Below are positions 1-8,771 of a stretch of DNA of 64,000 bases, one piece after another. Under the pieces are notes generated by a model. It had not been told where the DNA came from, made no database searches, and saw only the letters and a list, made by a program, of their open reading frames with translations. The DNA lies in the NCBI GenBank assembly GCA_018661145.1, contig JABJIU010000001.1:3787-67786 (forward strand). The letters are read 5' to 3'. Each line of letters starts with the position of its first letter. The stretch's first letter is position 1. The position numbers were made by a program, and so were the translations under genes. Source of the DNA: Pseudomonadota bacterium (lineage in GTDB: Bacteria; Pseudomonadota; Gammaproteobacteria; Arenicellales; UBA868).

Positions 1-1
1 A

Positions 2-274
2 ATCCGGGATGTCGATCCGGGCGGACATTTCTTTGGTACTGAGCACACGATGGCCCGCTATGAGGATGCATTTTATGCGCCGCTGGTGAGTGATTGGCAG
101 AACAGCGAGAACTGGCAGGCGGCCGGCAGCCAGGACGCGACTGCAAGGGCGACCCCCATCTGGCAGTCGATACTCGCAGAGCACGAACCACCTCCGCTTG
201 ACCCTGCTGTACGTGAGTCCCTTGAAGACTACGTTGCCCGTAGAAAAGTCGAGATCGGTACCGACGAACCCTGA
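2..274 (+). CDS. trimethylamine methyltransferase (MttB) family protein, 3' end only
   Basis: The frame is open from base 2 and ends at TGA 272-274, so only the last 90 residues of a longer gene are visible; the start lies before the window. The visible part opens with IRDVDPGGHFFGTEHT, which resembles the C-terminal region of MttB-like (COG5598) corrinoid methyltransferases, where a D-x-G-x-G-x-H-F-G-x-x-H-T stretch is typical. The tail, with repeated D/E and a final ARRKVEIG segment, also fits. Known members demethylate trimethylamine or glycine betaine and pass the methyl group to a corrinoid protein. The substrate cannot be told here, and the residue that would separate pyrrolysine-type from non-pyrrolysine members is outside the window. 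Confidence 0.75.
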   Translation: MRDVDPGGHFFGTEHTMARYEDAFYAPLVSDWQNSENWQAAGSQDATARATPIWQSILAEHEPPPLDPAVRESLEDYVARRKVEIGTDEP

Positions 275-343
275 AGTCGACCCTCACACCCCTTACGGGA
301 ACCCACCGGTTCTCCGATGCCAAACTTCACGGTCGCGGCACGG

Positions 344-961
344 TCAGTCTATTAAGGTATCGATGACGGGACAGATCCGATCCGCGATCAGTTGTTGAGC
401 CGCTTCATTGAGATGCACGCCATCCTCTTGAAACATTTCAGGATGAGAGAAGATGTCGGTGATAATCGAAGGAACAAAAGCGATGGCATAATCGGCGGCC
501 AGTTTTGTATAGACTGAACGAAATGCGTCTCGATATGCGGGACCGTAGTTCGAGGGGATATCAATCCCGGTCAGAAGGACGTCGGCGCCCGCTTGCAGTG
601 AGCGTTCGATCATCCCAGCGAGATTCTCGTAAATGACCGCCGGAGGATGGCCTCTAAGGCCGTCGTTACCCCCGATCTCAAGTATGACGACTCGGGGTCG
701 ATGTTCATCCAGTAGTCCAGGGAGATTGCGTGATGCTCCGGCCGTGGTTTCACCACTGATGGCAGCGTTAATGAACCGTACTTTCGAGCGCATGCGGTTC
801 TGGGCAAGGCTGACCCAGTTCTTTTCGAAGGGGATGCCATAGCCGCTGGTGATGCTGTCACCGATGACGAGGACCGTGGGTAACGATGCCCTCGCTGAGG
901 CCCCAACCAGCAGTAAAAAAAGGAGCAACAGAGCAGTGAAAGAACTTGTCTTGGAAGCCAT
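344..961 (-). CDS. tesA: TesA-like GDSL arylesterase / lysophospholipase
   Basis: A 205-residue secreted SGNH hydrolase. Residues 1-29 form a signal peptide (basic MASK, then a Leu-rich core, cleavage near ASARA-S). Block I is GDSIT at 34-38 (nucleophile Ser36), the block II Gly is 70, block III GGND is 97-100 (oxyanion Asn99), and block V DGVHLN supplies Asp180 and His183. Length matches TesA (about 200 aa). The start at 961 places the signal peptide first; upstream in-frame starts would add an implausible 56-residue extension antisense to the ABC gene. It is divergent from, and its start overlaps by 26 bp, the ybbA-like gene. Escherichia coli keeps the same tesA/ybbA-ybbP arrangement, which supports the assignment. 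Expected activity: thioesterase, arylesterase and lysophospholipase L1 in the periplasm. Confidence 0.9.
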   Translation of the reverse strand: MASKTSSFTALLLLFLLLVGASARASLPTVLVIGDSITSGYGIPFEKNWVSLAQNRMRSKVRFINAAISGETTAGASRNLPGLLDEHRPRVVILEIGGNDGLRGHPPAVIYENLAGMIERSLQAGADVLLTGIDIPSNYGPAYRDAFRSVYTKLAADYAIAFVPSIITDIFSHPEMFQEDGVHLNEAAQQLIADRICPVIDTLID

Positions 962-1616
962 TAACGTTTCCCGGGATGTGCTTGGGCCTGCAGGGCCGCT
1001 CACGATTCTAAAGGACGTCTCTCTCAAGGTCGGCAAAGGGGAAGCCCTGGCGGTTACTGGGCCCTCTGGTTCAGGAAAATCTACCCTGATTGCCCTCCTC
1101 GCAGGCCTCGACCAATCCAGCAGTGGCAAGATTATGCTTGCCGGCAGTGATCTGGACGTGCTCGATGAGGATGGTCGGGCGCGCCTGAGAGCGGGTCGGG
1201 TCGGGTTTGTCTTTCAGTCTTTTTATCTTATCGATACGCTCACGGCACTGGAGAACGTGATGTTGCCCCTGGAGTTGGCAGACCAAGACATGCCCCGCGA
1301 GAAAGCGATCGAATGGCTAGACAGAGTTGGGCTTGCTGACCGGCGGGATCACTATCCCCGGCAACTCTCGGGAGGAGAGCAGCAGCGGGTTGCGATCTCC
1401 CGTGCTTTTGCCATTGATCCGCAGATCCTTTTCGCTGATGAGCCTACCGGTAATCTTGATGATGCGGCGTCTGAGCAGGTTGCCGAACTTTTGTTTTCGC
1501 TGTGTGGCCGACGACAGGCCGCACTGGTGCTGGTGACCCACGACATGACATTGGCATCGCGCTGCGACAAGAACCTTCGCCTCGAGAAAGGTCGCGTGAG
1601 CGGAGTAGGCCAGTGA
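936..1616 (+). CDS. ybbA: YbbA-like ABC transporter ATP-binding protein
   Basis: A 226-residue MacB/LolD-type ATPase. The Walker A motif GPSGSGKST is at 42-50, the Q-loop is in GFVFQSF, the signature LSGGEQQRV is at about 143-151, Walker B ILFADEPTG follows it, and the H-loop is LVTHD. The GTG start at 936 follows AGGAG (921-925). A longer ATG-initiated frame exists from 849, but it would run through the coding part of the divergent esterase. The stop overlaps the next start (GTGA), so the permease is translationally coupled. In this family the ATPase drives a mechanotransmission-type FtsX-like permease rather than classic substrate import. Confidence 0.9.
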   Translation: MKELVLEAINVSRDVLGPAGPLTILKDVSLKVGKGEALAVTGPSGSGKSTLIALLAGLDQSSSGKIMLAGSDLDVLDEDGRARLRAGRVGFVFQSFYLIDTLTALENVMLPLELADQDMPREKAIEWLDRVGLADRRDHYPRQLSGGEQQRVAISRAFAIDPQILFADEPTGNLDDAASEQVAELLFSLCGRRQAALVLVTHDMTLASRCDKNLRLEKGRVSGVGQ

Positions 1617-4108
1617 GGTTTTCTTTGCGCCACGGCAGCCGTCAGTTCTGGCGAGACTGGCGCTCCGGCGAAATGTTGGCCCTGGGGGGCGCACTCCTGA
1701 CAGCAGTTGCCGCGGTGAGTGCCGTGGGTAGTTTCGCGGACCGGGTTGAAAGCGGTCTGGAACGCGGCGCGGGAGAGGTCATCGCATCGGACATCAAGCT
1801 GACTGCGCGACTGGAGATTGCCGAGCCATTTGAAGCCAAGGCTAAGTCGCTAGGGTTAGCGACAGCGCGGACAGCAACGTTCCCGACCGTTCTGTTTGTT
1901 GACGGCCAGACACTGCTCGCTTCGGTGAAAGGGGTCACCCCAGAGTATCCATTGCGCGGCACATTGGGCTTGCGACCGGAGTTGCATGTACCCGAGATGA
2001 CTCGCTTGGCCCGTGGGCCAAAAAAGGGCGAGGCCTGGGTGGACAAGCGCCTGTTGACCACTTTGGGTTTGCGCCTGGGCGACCGTCTTGAGATCGGGAA
2101 CATCTCGCTGATCCTCGATGCCGTGTTGGCATATGAACCTGATCGCGGTGGACAGTTTTTCAGTTTTAGCCCAAGAATCATGACGCACTACGCGGACATC
2201 AAAGACTCTGGCCTGCTTGGACCCTCTAGCCGAGCCACATTTGCGTTATTGGCAGCGGGACCCCCGGATGATGTTGTCGCGCTGCGTGATTTTGTAGAGG
2301 AGCAGGGGTCAAACGACATCAGGGTTGTGGATCTTGAATCTGCCCAGCGCCAGGTCGGAGCAACAGTGGGCGCGTCAACAGAATTCATTGGCCTGGCGTC
2401 TCTTGGAACACTTTTTATTGCTGGGATTGCGATCGCCGTGGCCTCGCGACGTTACGTCGAGCGGCGGCGAAAGCATGCGGCATTGCTTCGTTGCTTCGGC
2501 GCAAGCGGTCGAGTGGTTCTGCTGATACATATCCAGACGCTCGTTATGATGGGGGGTGTCTGGGGGTTTGTCGGGGCGGGTATCGGGTTCGCGGTTCAGG
2601 AACTAATGACACTGATGCTTGGCGAGGTCTTCTCGATAGGCACTGGCAAGTCAGGCATGGGGGCCGTGCTTATTAGCCTAATCCTCGGGCTGGCTTTATT
2701 GATCGGATTTTCTGTGCCGCAGTTGGCTCGACTAATGAGAGTTGCACCCATGGAGGTTCTCCGCCGGACAGACAGCCCTAGACGAGCGTTACAGGATGCG
2801 CTCTGGTATCTCGTCCCCGGAATCGTACTCCTGCTTCTGGCGGTTCAGCAGGCGGGTCGGAGCGAACTGGTGTTTTACGTATTGTTGGGAATCTTTGCGT
2901 CACTTGCGGGCATGATGGGGTTAAGCCTTGGCCTCATTGCGTTAATGAAGCATCTCGTGCGGGGGGCAGGCGTTTCGTGGCGCTTCGGTCTTGGGCGGCT
3001 TTATCGAGACCCCATCTCGACCACCTTTCAGATTTCAGCGATTGGATTGGGTTTGACCGTGCTGGTGACTCTCTCGTTGGTACGGGGCGAGTTGTTTGAC
3101 AGCTGGGAATCCCGTGTGCCTGCAGGGTCTCCAAACTTTTTCCTGGCCAATGTTCAGGATTATGAAAAGGCGCAGGTGGGTGCGTTCTTTCAGGAGCGGC
3201 TCGGGGAAACCCCGGGGTTTACACCGATGGCGACAGGGCGGCTTGTCACGATAAACGGGAAGGTGCCGACGGCAGCTGATTATCCCGATCCACGGACGGC
3301 ATCGCGAATCGAAGGGAACCTAAACTTTTCTTGGTCGGAGGAGCTCCCGCCGGACAATGCCCTTATTGCCGGCAGTTGGTGGCAGACTGGCAGTCGTGAT
3401 CCGGTGGTGTCCCTCGCCAAAAGTTGGGCGGCGCCGTTGGGCGTAACGGTGGGTGACCGCATCGGCGTCCAGGTCGGCGCTCAGACTATTGATGCCCGGA
3501 TTGCCAACCTTCGTGAGGTTCGCTGGGAAAGTTTTAATCCGAATTTCTTTGTGTTGTTCCCGCCAGGTGTGTTTGAAAACGCACCGCACACCTTCTTGAG
3601 TGCGGTGCGACTGGAAGAGAGTCGCCAGGATGCACTTGTCGCGTTAAGCAGGCAGTTTCCGACAGTAAACATAATTGATATCGGTGCGATCCTCGGTCAG
3701 GTGCGGCACCTGATCGAAGTGGTGGGAGTCGCATTGAATCTGGTGTTTGGCTTCACGCTGATTGCGGGGGCTGCGGTGCTCTTCGCGGTGATGCAGGCAA
3801 GTCACGACAGTCGAATTCGGGACGCGGCCGTGCTGAAGGTGCTCGGATGCAATCGCCCACGCCTTCTGCGCGCTCTGAACACTGAATTTTTCGTCATTGC
3901 GCTAGTCGCGGGTGTGGTGGCGGCCGGTGCCGCAAGCCTCACCGGCTGGCTGCTTGCGAGTCAGGTCTTTAATCTTGATTATGCGCCGGGACTACTGGTG
4001 ATCGCGATTTCGATTCTGTTGAGCGTTGTGATAGTCTGGCTTGTCAGCCGCTCTGGCGTGGAGGCAGCATTGCGGTCACGGCCTCACGCAACCCTGCGGG
4101 CGCCTTGA
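1613..4108 (+). CDS. ybbP: YbbP-like FtsX-family ABC permease
   Basis: An 831-residue membrane protein with two FtsX-type four-helix units. A first helix (about residues 18-36, ALGGALLTAVAAVSAVGSF) is followed by a large periplasmic domain, then a helix cluster around 260-400, further helices around 400-480, a second periplasmic region, and a C-terminal helix group from about 710 onward. Length agrees with E. coli YbbP (804 aa). The GTG start at 1613 overlaps the ATPase stop by 4 bp. Together the two genes form a YbbAP-type exporter; a link to the neighbouring esterase is suggested by conserved gene order, not by direct evidence. The exported compound is unknown. Confidence 0.88.
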   Translation: MRFSLRHGSRQFWRDWRSGEMLALGGALLTAVAAVSAVGSFADRVESGLERGAGEVIASDIKLTARLEIAEPFEAKAKSLGLATARTATFPTVLFVDGQTLLASVKGVTPEYPLRGTLGLRPELHVPEMTRLARGPKKGEAWVDKRLLTTLGLRLGDRLEIGNISLILDAVLAYEPDRGGQFFSFSPRIMTHYADIKDSGLLGPSSRATFALLAAGPPDDVVALRDFVEEQGSNDIRVVDLESAQRQVGATVGASTEFIGLASLGTLFIAGIAIAVASRRYVERRRKHAALLRCFGASGRVVLLIHIQTLVMMGGVWGFVGAGIGFAVQELMTLMLGEVFSIGTGKSGMGAVLISLILGLALLIGFSVPQLARLMRVAPMEVLRRTDSPRRALQDALWYLVPGIVLLLLAVQQAGRSELVFYVLLGIFASLAGMMGLSLGLIALMKHLVRGAGVSWRFGLGRLYRDPISTTFQISAIGLGLTVLVTLSLVRGELFDSWESRVPAGSPNFFLANVQDYEKAQVGAFFQERLGETPGFTPMATGRLVTINGKVPTAADYPDPRTASRIEGNLNFSWSEELPPDNALIAGSWWQTGSRDPVVSLAKSWAAPLGVTVGDRIGVQVGAQTIDARIANLREVRWESFNPNFFVLFPPGVFENAPHTFLSAVRLEESRQDALVALSRQFPTVNIIDIGAILGQVRHLIEVVGVALNLVFGFTLIAGAAVLFAVMQASHDSRIRDAAVLKVLGCNRPRLLRALNTEFFVIALVAGVVAAGAASLTGWLLASQVFNLDYAPGLLVIAISILLSVVIVWLVSRSGVEAALRSRPHATLRAP

Positions 4109-4171
4109 TCCACAATCCTGCAAGCGCGATGCCGAGCAGCAGCGAAACGCCAGAATATCTCCTCCTAAGTT

Positions 4172-6328
4172 ATGAAGCACTCTTCATTTACCTTTCGCCG
4201 TCAACCCGCCTCAAAGCCAACCCTGCTGGATTACGCCTGGCGATGCTGGCGGTTGGCCATCATTGGCGCCCTGATAATGCCGACTTTGGCGTTTGCCCAA
4301 AGCGACTTTTCTAACGACATTATCAGTGGGGCCGAGAGCGATTCCGAGTCAAGCGACGCCACCCCGGTTACTTCCTCAGGGTTTGGGGTAGCGGTTCTTG
4401 ATACCGGGGTGCAACTAGTTGGATCAATCACGACCGGCACGATGCTGCCGGGCAGTGCGAGTTTTGTGGGCGGCAATCCTCTTGTGGACTACGCGAATCA
4501 GGGAACGCACGGCACGGCGGTAGCGCAAATCATCCGAGCACTGTCTCCGGGCAGCAAAATTCTTTCCCTTCAGACTTCAACCGGAGGTCGGTCGTTGGCG
4601 GCAAGTGCCGCGGCACAGGCTTTGCGCACCGCGGCGGCAAATCCTGCGATCCGGGTAATCAATCATTCCAACGCAGCGCTGGCTATTGTGCCCTATGATG
4701 CCATTTTTGCGACGGCTCTCGCGGATCAAGTGGTGGTGATGGCCTCCGGTAATGACCGACTGCTAAAACCCAACGGCGATGCCCTTCATGCGCCGGGGCT
4801 TGGTGGCAAAGGGCTTATTGTCGGCGGCCTTGGACCAGACGGTGAGATGCTGGGTTTCAGTAATCGTGCAGGTGGGTATGCGCAACACTATGTCGTTGCG
4901 TGGGGTGCGTCGGAGTTTGCCAACTACTGGGGTACGTCATTTGCGACGCCCAGGGTGAGTGCGTTAGCGGCTGAGTTGCGGCAACGCTGGCCGGACCTCA
5001 GAGCCGAACAGGTGACAGATATTATCAAGCGCTCCTCGACCGACATGGGCTCCCCGGGCGTGGACGAAAAATATGGTTGGGGACGGATCAATTCGGTTCG
5101 CGCCTTCCAGCCGCTTGGCGCGTTGACGGCTCCGGTGGGGTCAACAACAACCGAGACGGAAGAGGAGCAGGCGCAGGCGGACCCGCCCGATGCGGACCTG
5201 CGAAGGCGGCGGCTGAGAATAGGGACACCGATTTTTGGCGCCCTGATGCGTGAACCAGCGTTGTTGAAGGTGCTTGCCCTGGACCGATATGGTCGCGACT
5301 TCAGTCTCAATCTTTCTGCGATGGTGAGCGGAGCGGATACCCAAAGCAGTATCCGCCGGATCGCCAGGGACTGGGCGGCGCGGGATAGGTCGTCCTTACT
5401 CAGTGATGGTACTGGTTATCGTCTTTCTTCCTACGGCGGATCGGACTCAACCGGGGCGCCAAGGCTTCGGTTCGATTTTTCAGGTGATACAGCCTCCCGC
5501 CACCAACTGGGTTACAGCATTCGCCCCGAGCAGCGCAACGGGGCGGTGAGTTGGCTTCCTCGCCTGGCAAACGGCGGTACGGCAGGGTCCGCCTGGCAGC
5601 GAAGCCTACTCACTGGGAACCTTGAGGAGGGTTTCTACAGTCTCAGTTCCTATCGCCTTGGAACCAAGACCACGCTTGATCTGGCCTTTGAGGACACCCA
5701 TGATAGTGATTCAATGGGGCAGCAGAACCAAGTCTGGTCGTCTGCCGTTCACTTCGCCACCGACACCTTTGGCGCGACGTTTGAAGGGGGCCTGCTCCAG
5801 GAAGACGGTAGTCTTTTCGGAGGAGCGCCAGGCGGCGCGCTGAGTGTTGACGCGGCGGAAACGCGTTTCCTGCGTCTGTCAGGATATCGCAGTATCAACA
5901 CCCGGCTTGCGCTTCTTGCGGCATACACCGGAGCCCTGACAGATGTGGATTCATCTTCGGGCAAACTGCTTGATAACTTCTCGGATCTTTCGTCCCAGGC
6001 GTGGCTAGTGGGTTTGGGTGCAAAGGAACTTCTCTCATCAGGTGATGCCGCGAGTCTGACACTGTCACAGCCGCTTCGGGTAACCGCAGGTTCTGCTGAC
6101 CTCGATGTTCCTTATGGGCTAGGAAGCAACGGTCGCATCTTTCGCTTTCGGCAAAGGATAAGCATGGCGCCCGCTGGCACCGAAACGCTTCTGGAGATGA
6201 CCTACCGATTTCCATGGTCGTCCGTGCTGGAGCTTGGGGTCTACGGCTCGCTTCGCTACCAGGCAGGCCATGATGAACGTGCCGGCATCGCCCCGCAGGT
6301 GATGACTGTCGTTCGGGGAAAAATTTAG
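4172..6328 (+). CDS. S8 subtilisin-like serine protease with probable autotransporter barrel
   Basis: A 718-residue secreted protein. A signal-like segment (about 26-42, ending LAFAQ) follows an unusually long basic N-terminus. The subtilisin triad is visible: Asp77 in AVLDTGV, His113 in GTHGTAVA and Ser256 in GTSFATP, with the oxyanion Asn194 in ASGND. After about residue 310 a Glu/Asp-rich linker (TETEEEQAQADPPDADLRRRR) leads into about 380 residues of alternating hydrophobic/polar sequence rich in Gly, Ser and Tyr, as expected for an autotransporter beta-barrel. The final residue is Ile rather than the usual aromatic. It probably follows ybbP as a separate unit (63 bp gap). The barrel is inferred; the protease domain is read directly. 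Confidence 0.78.
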   Translation: MKHSSFTFRRQPASKPTLLDYAWRCWRLAIIGALIMPTLAFAQSDFSNDIISGAESDSESSDATPVTSSGFGVAVLDTGVQLVGSITTGTMLPGSASFVGGNPLVDYANQGTHGTAVAQIIRALSPGSKILSLQTSTGGRSLAASAAAQALRTAAANPAIRVINHSNAALAIVPYDAIFATALADQVVVMASGNDRLLKPNGDALHAPGLGGKGLIVGGLGPDGEMLGFSNRAGGYAQHYVVAWGASEFANYWGTSFATPRVSALAAELRQRWPDLRAEQVTDIIKRSSTDMGSPGVDEKYGWGRINSVRAFQPLGALTAPVGSTTTETEEEQAQADPPDADLRRRRLRIGTPIFGALMREPALLKVLALDRYGRDFSLNLSAMVSGADTQSSIRRIARDWAARDRSSLLSDGTGYRLSSYGGSDSTGAPRLRFDFSGDTASRHQLGYSIRPEQRNGAVSWLPRLANGGTAGSAWQRSLLTGNLEEGFYSLSSYRLGTKTTLDLAFEDTHDSDSMGQQNQVWSSAVHFATDTFGATFEGGLLQEDGSLFGGAPGGALSVDAAETRFLRLSGYRSINTRLALLAAYTGALTDVDSSSGKLLDNFSDLSSQAWLVGLGAKELLSSGDAASLTLSQPLRVTAGSADLDVPYGLGSNGRIFRFRQRISMAPAGTETLLEMTYRFPWSSVLELGVYGSLRYQAGHDERAGIAPQVMTVVRGKI

Positions 6329-6415
6329 GACGCGTCAGCGTTCCCTGGATTACGTAATATAGGTTGTTTAAGGCGCCCCTAAACGGCGCTCCCAACAGCG
6401 TAGGTTTCAATAATC

Positions 6416-7660
6416 ATGCCGATTGAATCAGTTCGCAGTGGACGGTACGCCGCGCGCCAGCACGGCGCAATGGAATTCAGTGATCCGCCGGTCGATCTCG
6501 ACGGGGTGCGCCGGTATCGCCTGGAGCGTCTTCGCGCGGAAATGAGAAAAGAGGGTGTCTCCGGGTTGCTCCTCTTTGATCAAATCAACACCCGCTACGC
6601 GACGGATGCCACCAATATGCAGGTCTGGTGTTCGCACTACGAAACCCGATGTGTATTTGTCGCGCTGGAGGGACCAGTAGTCCTATACGACTATGCCAAT
6701 CACCCCCACCTGGCAAAAGACCTCCCGGGGGTCGATGAATACCGGGTGATGCCCTCGTTTTATTTTTTCTCTGCCGGCTCTCATTGCGAAGCTCGCGCTC
6801 GAAAGTTTGCAGCCGAGATAGATGATCTGATGCGTACCTACGGCGGCGATGATCGTTGTCTTGGTATCGACCGGCTATCATTTATGCCTTGCGATGCGCT
6901 TCGGGAAACCGGTTTGATCCTCTGTGAGGGAGAGGGCATTGCAGAACGTGCGCGGTCGGTAAAGTCCGATGAGGAACTTGCATTGATGCGGGTATCGATG
7001 AACGCCTGTGAGGCAGCGTGTCACGCCATGCAGCAAGCCCTTCAGCCTGGAGTTACCGAAAACGCTCTCTGGGCCAGGATGCATGAAACGAACATTCGCA
7101 TGGGCGGTGAATGGATCGAGACCCGCCTGCTTTCTTCGGGCCCACGGACCAATCCCTGGTTCCGGGAGTGTTCCATGCGCCCCATTGAGACGGGAGACCT
7201 TGTTAGTTTTGATACCGATCTTATTGGGCCTTACGGCTACTGTTCAGACGTCTCGCGATCATGGCTCTGCGGTGACCGGCCCAGCGATGAGCAAAGAAAG
7301 TTGTACGCGGCTGCCTATGAGCAGATTGAAACCAACATCGGCGTCTTGCGCCCCGGGCGCACGCTGCATGAGGTATCAAACGATTGCTGGCAGATTCCGC
7401 CGGAATACCTTTCTAATCGGTATCCTTCTCTGATGCACGGGGTGGGGCTCGCTGATGAGTATCCGAGTATCAAGCACCAGGTGGATCTGGAAGCAAAAGG
7501 GTATGAAGGTGTTGTTAGCCCCGGTATGGTGATCTGTGTGGAGTCCTTTATTGGCGTTGAAGGCGGTCGTGAAGGAGTCAAATTGGAGGAACAGGTTATC
7601 ATCACTGATTCCGGGGTCGAGCGGATGTCGAGCCTGCCCTTTGAAACCGACTGGTTATAA
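6416..7660 (+). CDS. M24 metallopeptidase-fold enzyme resembling DMSP lyase DddP
   Basis: A 414-residue protein with a creatinase-like N-domain (to about 180) and a pita-bread C-domain. The metal ligands of the M24 fold are present: Asp266 and Asp268 (FDTDLIG), Asp278, His341 (LMHGVGL), Glu376 and Glu391. Whole blocks read as DddP rather than proline peptidase: RYATDATNMQVW, GGEWIETRLLSSGPRTNPWF and HGVGLADEYP. From memory of DddP work, the catalytic Asp six residues after the ligand His and the Tyr five before it are important; both are conserved (Asp347, Tyr336), as is Trp71. DddP cleaves dimethylsulfoniopropionate to dimethyl sulfide and acrylate. A related M24 hydrolase of another substrate is the alternative. 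It heads a co-directional cluster ending at about 12.4 kb. Confidence 0.7.
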   Translation: MPIESVRSGRYAARQHGAMEFSDPPVDLDGVRRYRLERLRAEMRKEGVSGLLLFDQINTRYATDATNMQVWCSHYETRCVFVALEGPVVLYDYANHPHLAKDLPGVDEYRVMPSFYFFSAGSHCEARARKFAAEIDDLMRTYGGDDRCLGIDRLSFMPCDALRETGLILCEGEGIAERARSVKSDEELALMRVSMNACEAACHAMQQALQPGVTENALWARMHETNIRMGGEWIETRLLSSGPRTNPWFRECSMRPIETGDLVSFDTDLIGPYGYCSDVSRSWLCGDRPSDEQRKLYAAAYEQIETNIGVLRPGRTLHEVSNDCWQIPPEYLSNRYPSLMHGVGLADEYPSIKHQVDLEAKGYEGVVSPGMVICVESFIGVEGGREGVKLEEQVIITDSGVERMSSLPFETDWL

Positions 7661-7661
7661 A

Positions 7662-8669
7662 ATGCCCGAGGCCCAAGCGGCGTTGACAGACGCCAGAATC
7701 GACTGCTTGCAGTACTGCAACTGGTCCCGCAAGATCTTTTCCCAGATGCGGGAGGGCGGGTTGGATGCTGTGCATGTGACGGTCTGCTATCACGAGGATT
7801 TCGGACAGACCGTAGCGAACCTTGCTGACTGGAACCGACTTTTCCAGGACCACGAGGCACTCATCATGCCTGGGCGCCTCGCTGAGGATATCCTTGCTGC
7901 GAGGCAAAGCAACCGGACGGCCGTTTTCTTCGGCTTTCAGAATTGCTCCCCCATCGAAGCAGACATCGGCCTTGTTGAGATCTGTCATCAACTGGGCGTA
8001 CGGTTCATGCAGCTCTCCTATAACAACCAATCCCTTTTGGCGACGGGCTGTTATGAAGCGGATGATCCTGGGATCACTCGGATGGGGCGGCAGGTCATCG
8101 CCGAAATGAACCGGGTTGGACTAGTAGTGGACATGAGCCATTCCTCTGACCGTTCAACACTGGAGGCGATCGAAGTCTCCTCCCGGCCGATCGCGATCAC
8201 CCATGCCAACCCGTCTTTCTGGCACCCGGCTTTGCGAAACAAATCAGACACTGTCATTAAAGCTCTCGCGGAATCCGGGGGGATGATCGGGTTTTCGCTC
8301 TATCCGCACCACCTGCGTGAGGGCAGCGCGTGCACGCTTGAGAACTTTTGTGAAATGGTTGCTAAGACTGCAGAGCGTTTTGGGATTGAACATATCGGCA
8401 TCGGTTCAGACCTTTGCCAGGATCAGCCGGACAGTATCGTGGAGTGGATGCGCAATGGTCGCTGGACGACCGAACGGGATTTCGGTGAGGGTTCCGCAGA
8501 TAAGCCTGGCTTTCCGGAACAACCGTCCTGGTTCAGGGACAGCCGAGATTTCCCCAACATCGCTGCTGGACTGAGAGACGTGGGCTTCGACGATGAGTCT
8601 GTCGCCGCTGTGATGGGGAACAATTGGCTACGGTTTTTTGAACAATCCTTCGTGTCGGCCCGGATCTGA
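7662..8669 (+). CDS. M19 (renal dipeptidase)-like protein with altered metal site
   Basis: A 335-residue TIM-barrel protein of the M19/COG2355 family. It starts one base after the stop of the M24 gene, with no obvious Shine-Dalgarno, so it is probably coupled. The late metal ligands are present, His160 in VVDMSHSS and His181 in AITHANPS, and the IGSDL block keeps the acidic residue. The early ones are not: the usual H-x-D of the first strand (DGHNDLP in relatives) is IDCLQYCN at 13-20, and the bridging Glu (usually EGGH) is Gln93 in FQNCSP. Dipeptidase activity therefore cannot be assumed. It may be a distinct subfamily with another substrate or one metal. Confidence 0.75.
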   Translation: MPEAQAALTDARIDCLQYCNWSRKIFSQMREGGLDAVHVTVCYHEDFGQTVANLADWNRLFQDHEALIMPGRLAEDILAARQSNRTAVFFGFQNCSPIEADIGLVEICHQLGVRFMQLSYNNQSLLATGCYEADDPGITRMGRQVIAEMNRVGLVVDMSHSSDRSTLEAIEVSSRPIAITHANPSFWHPALRNKSDTVIKALAESGGMIGFSLYPHHLREGSACTLENFCEMVAKTAERFGIEHIGIGSDLCQDQPDSIVEWMRNGRWTTERDFGEGSADKPGFPEQPSWFRDSRDFPNIAAGLRDVGFDDESVAAVMGNNWLRFFEQSFVSARI

Positions 8670-8771
8670 ACCCCGGGAAACTGGTAGGGCGAGAGAGTCT
8701 CTCGTTTGACACAACTCAAGAAGTCTTCATGTGTGACGCATTAGCATGACGACGCCATTGCAGGAGGAAAA

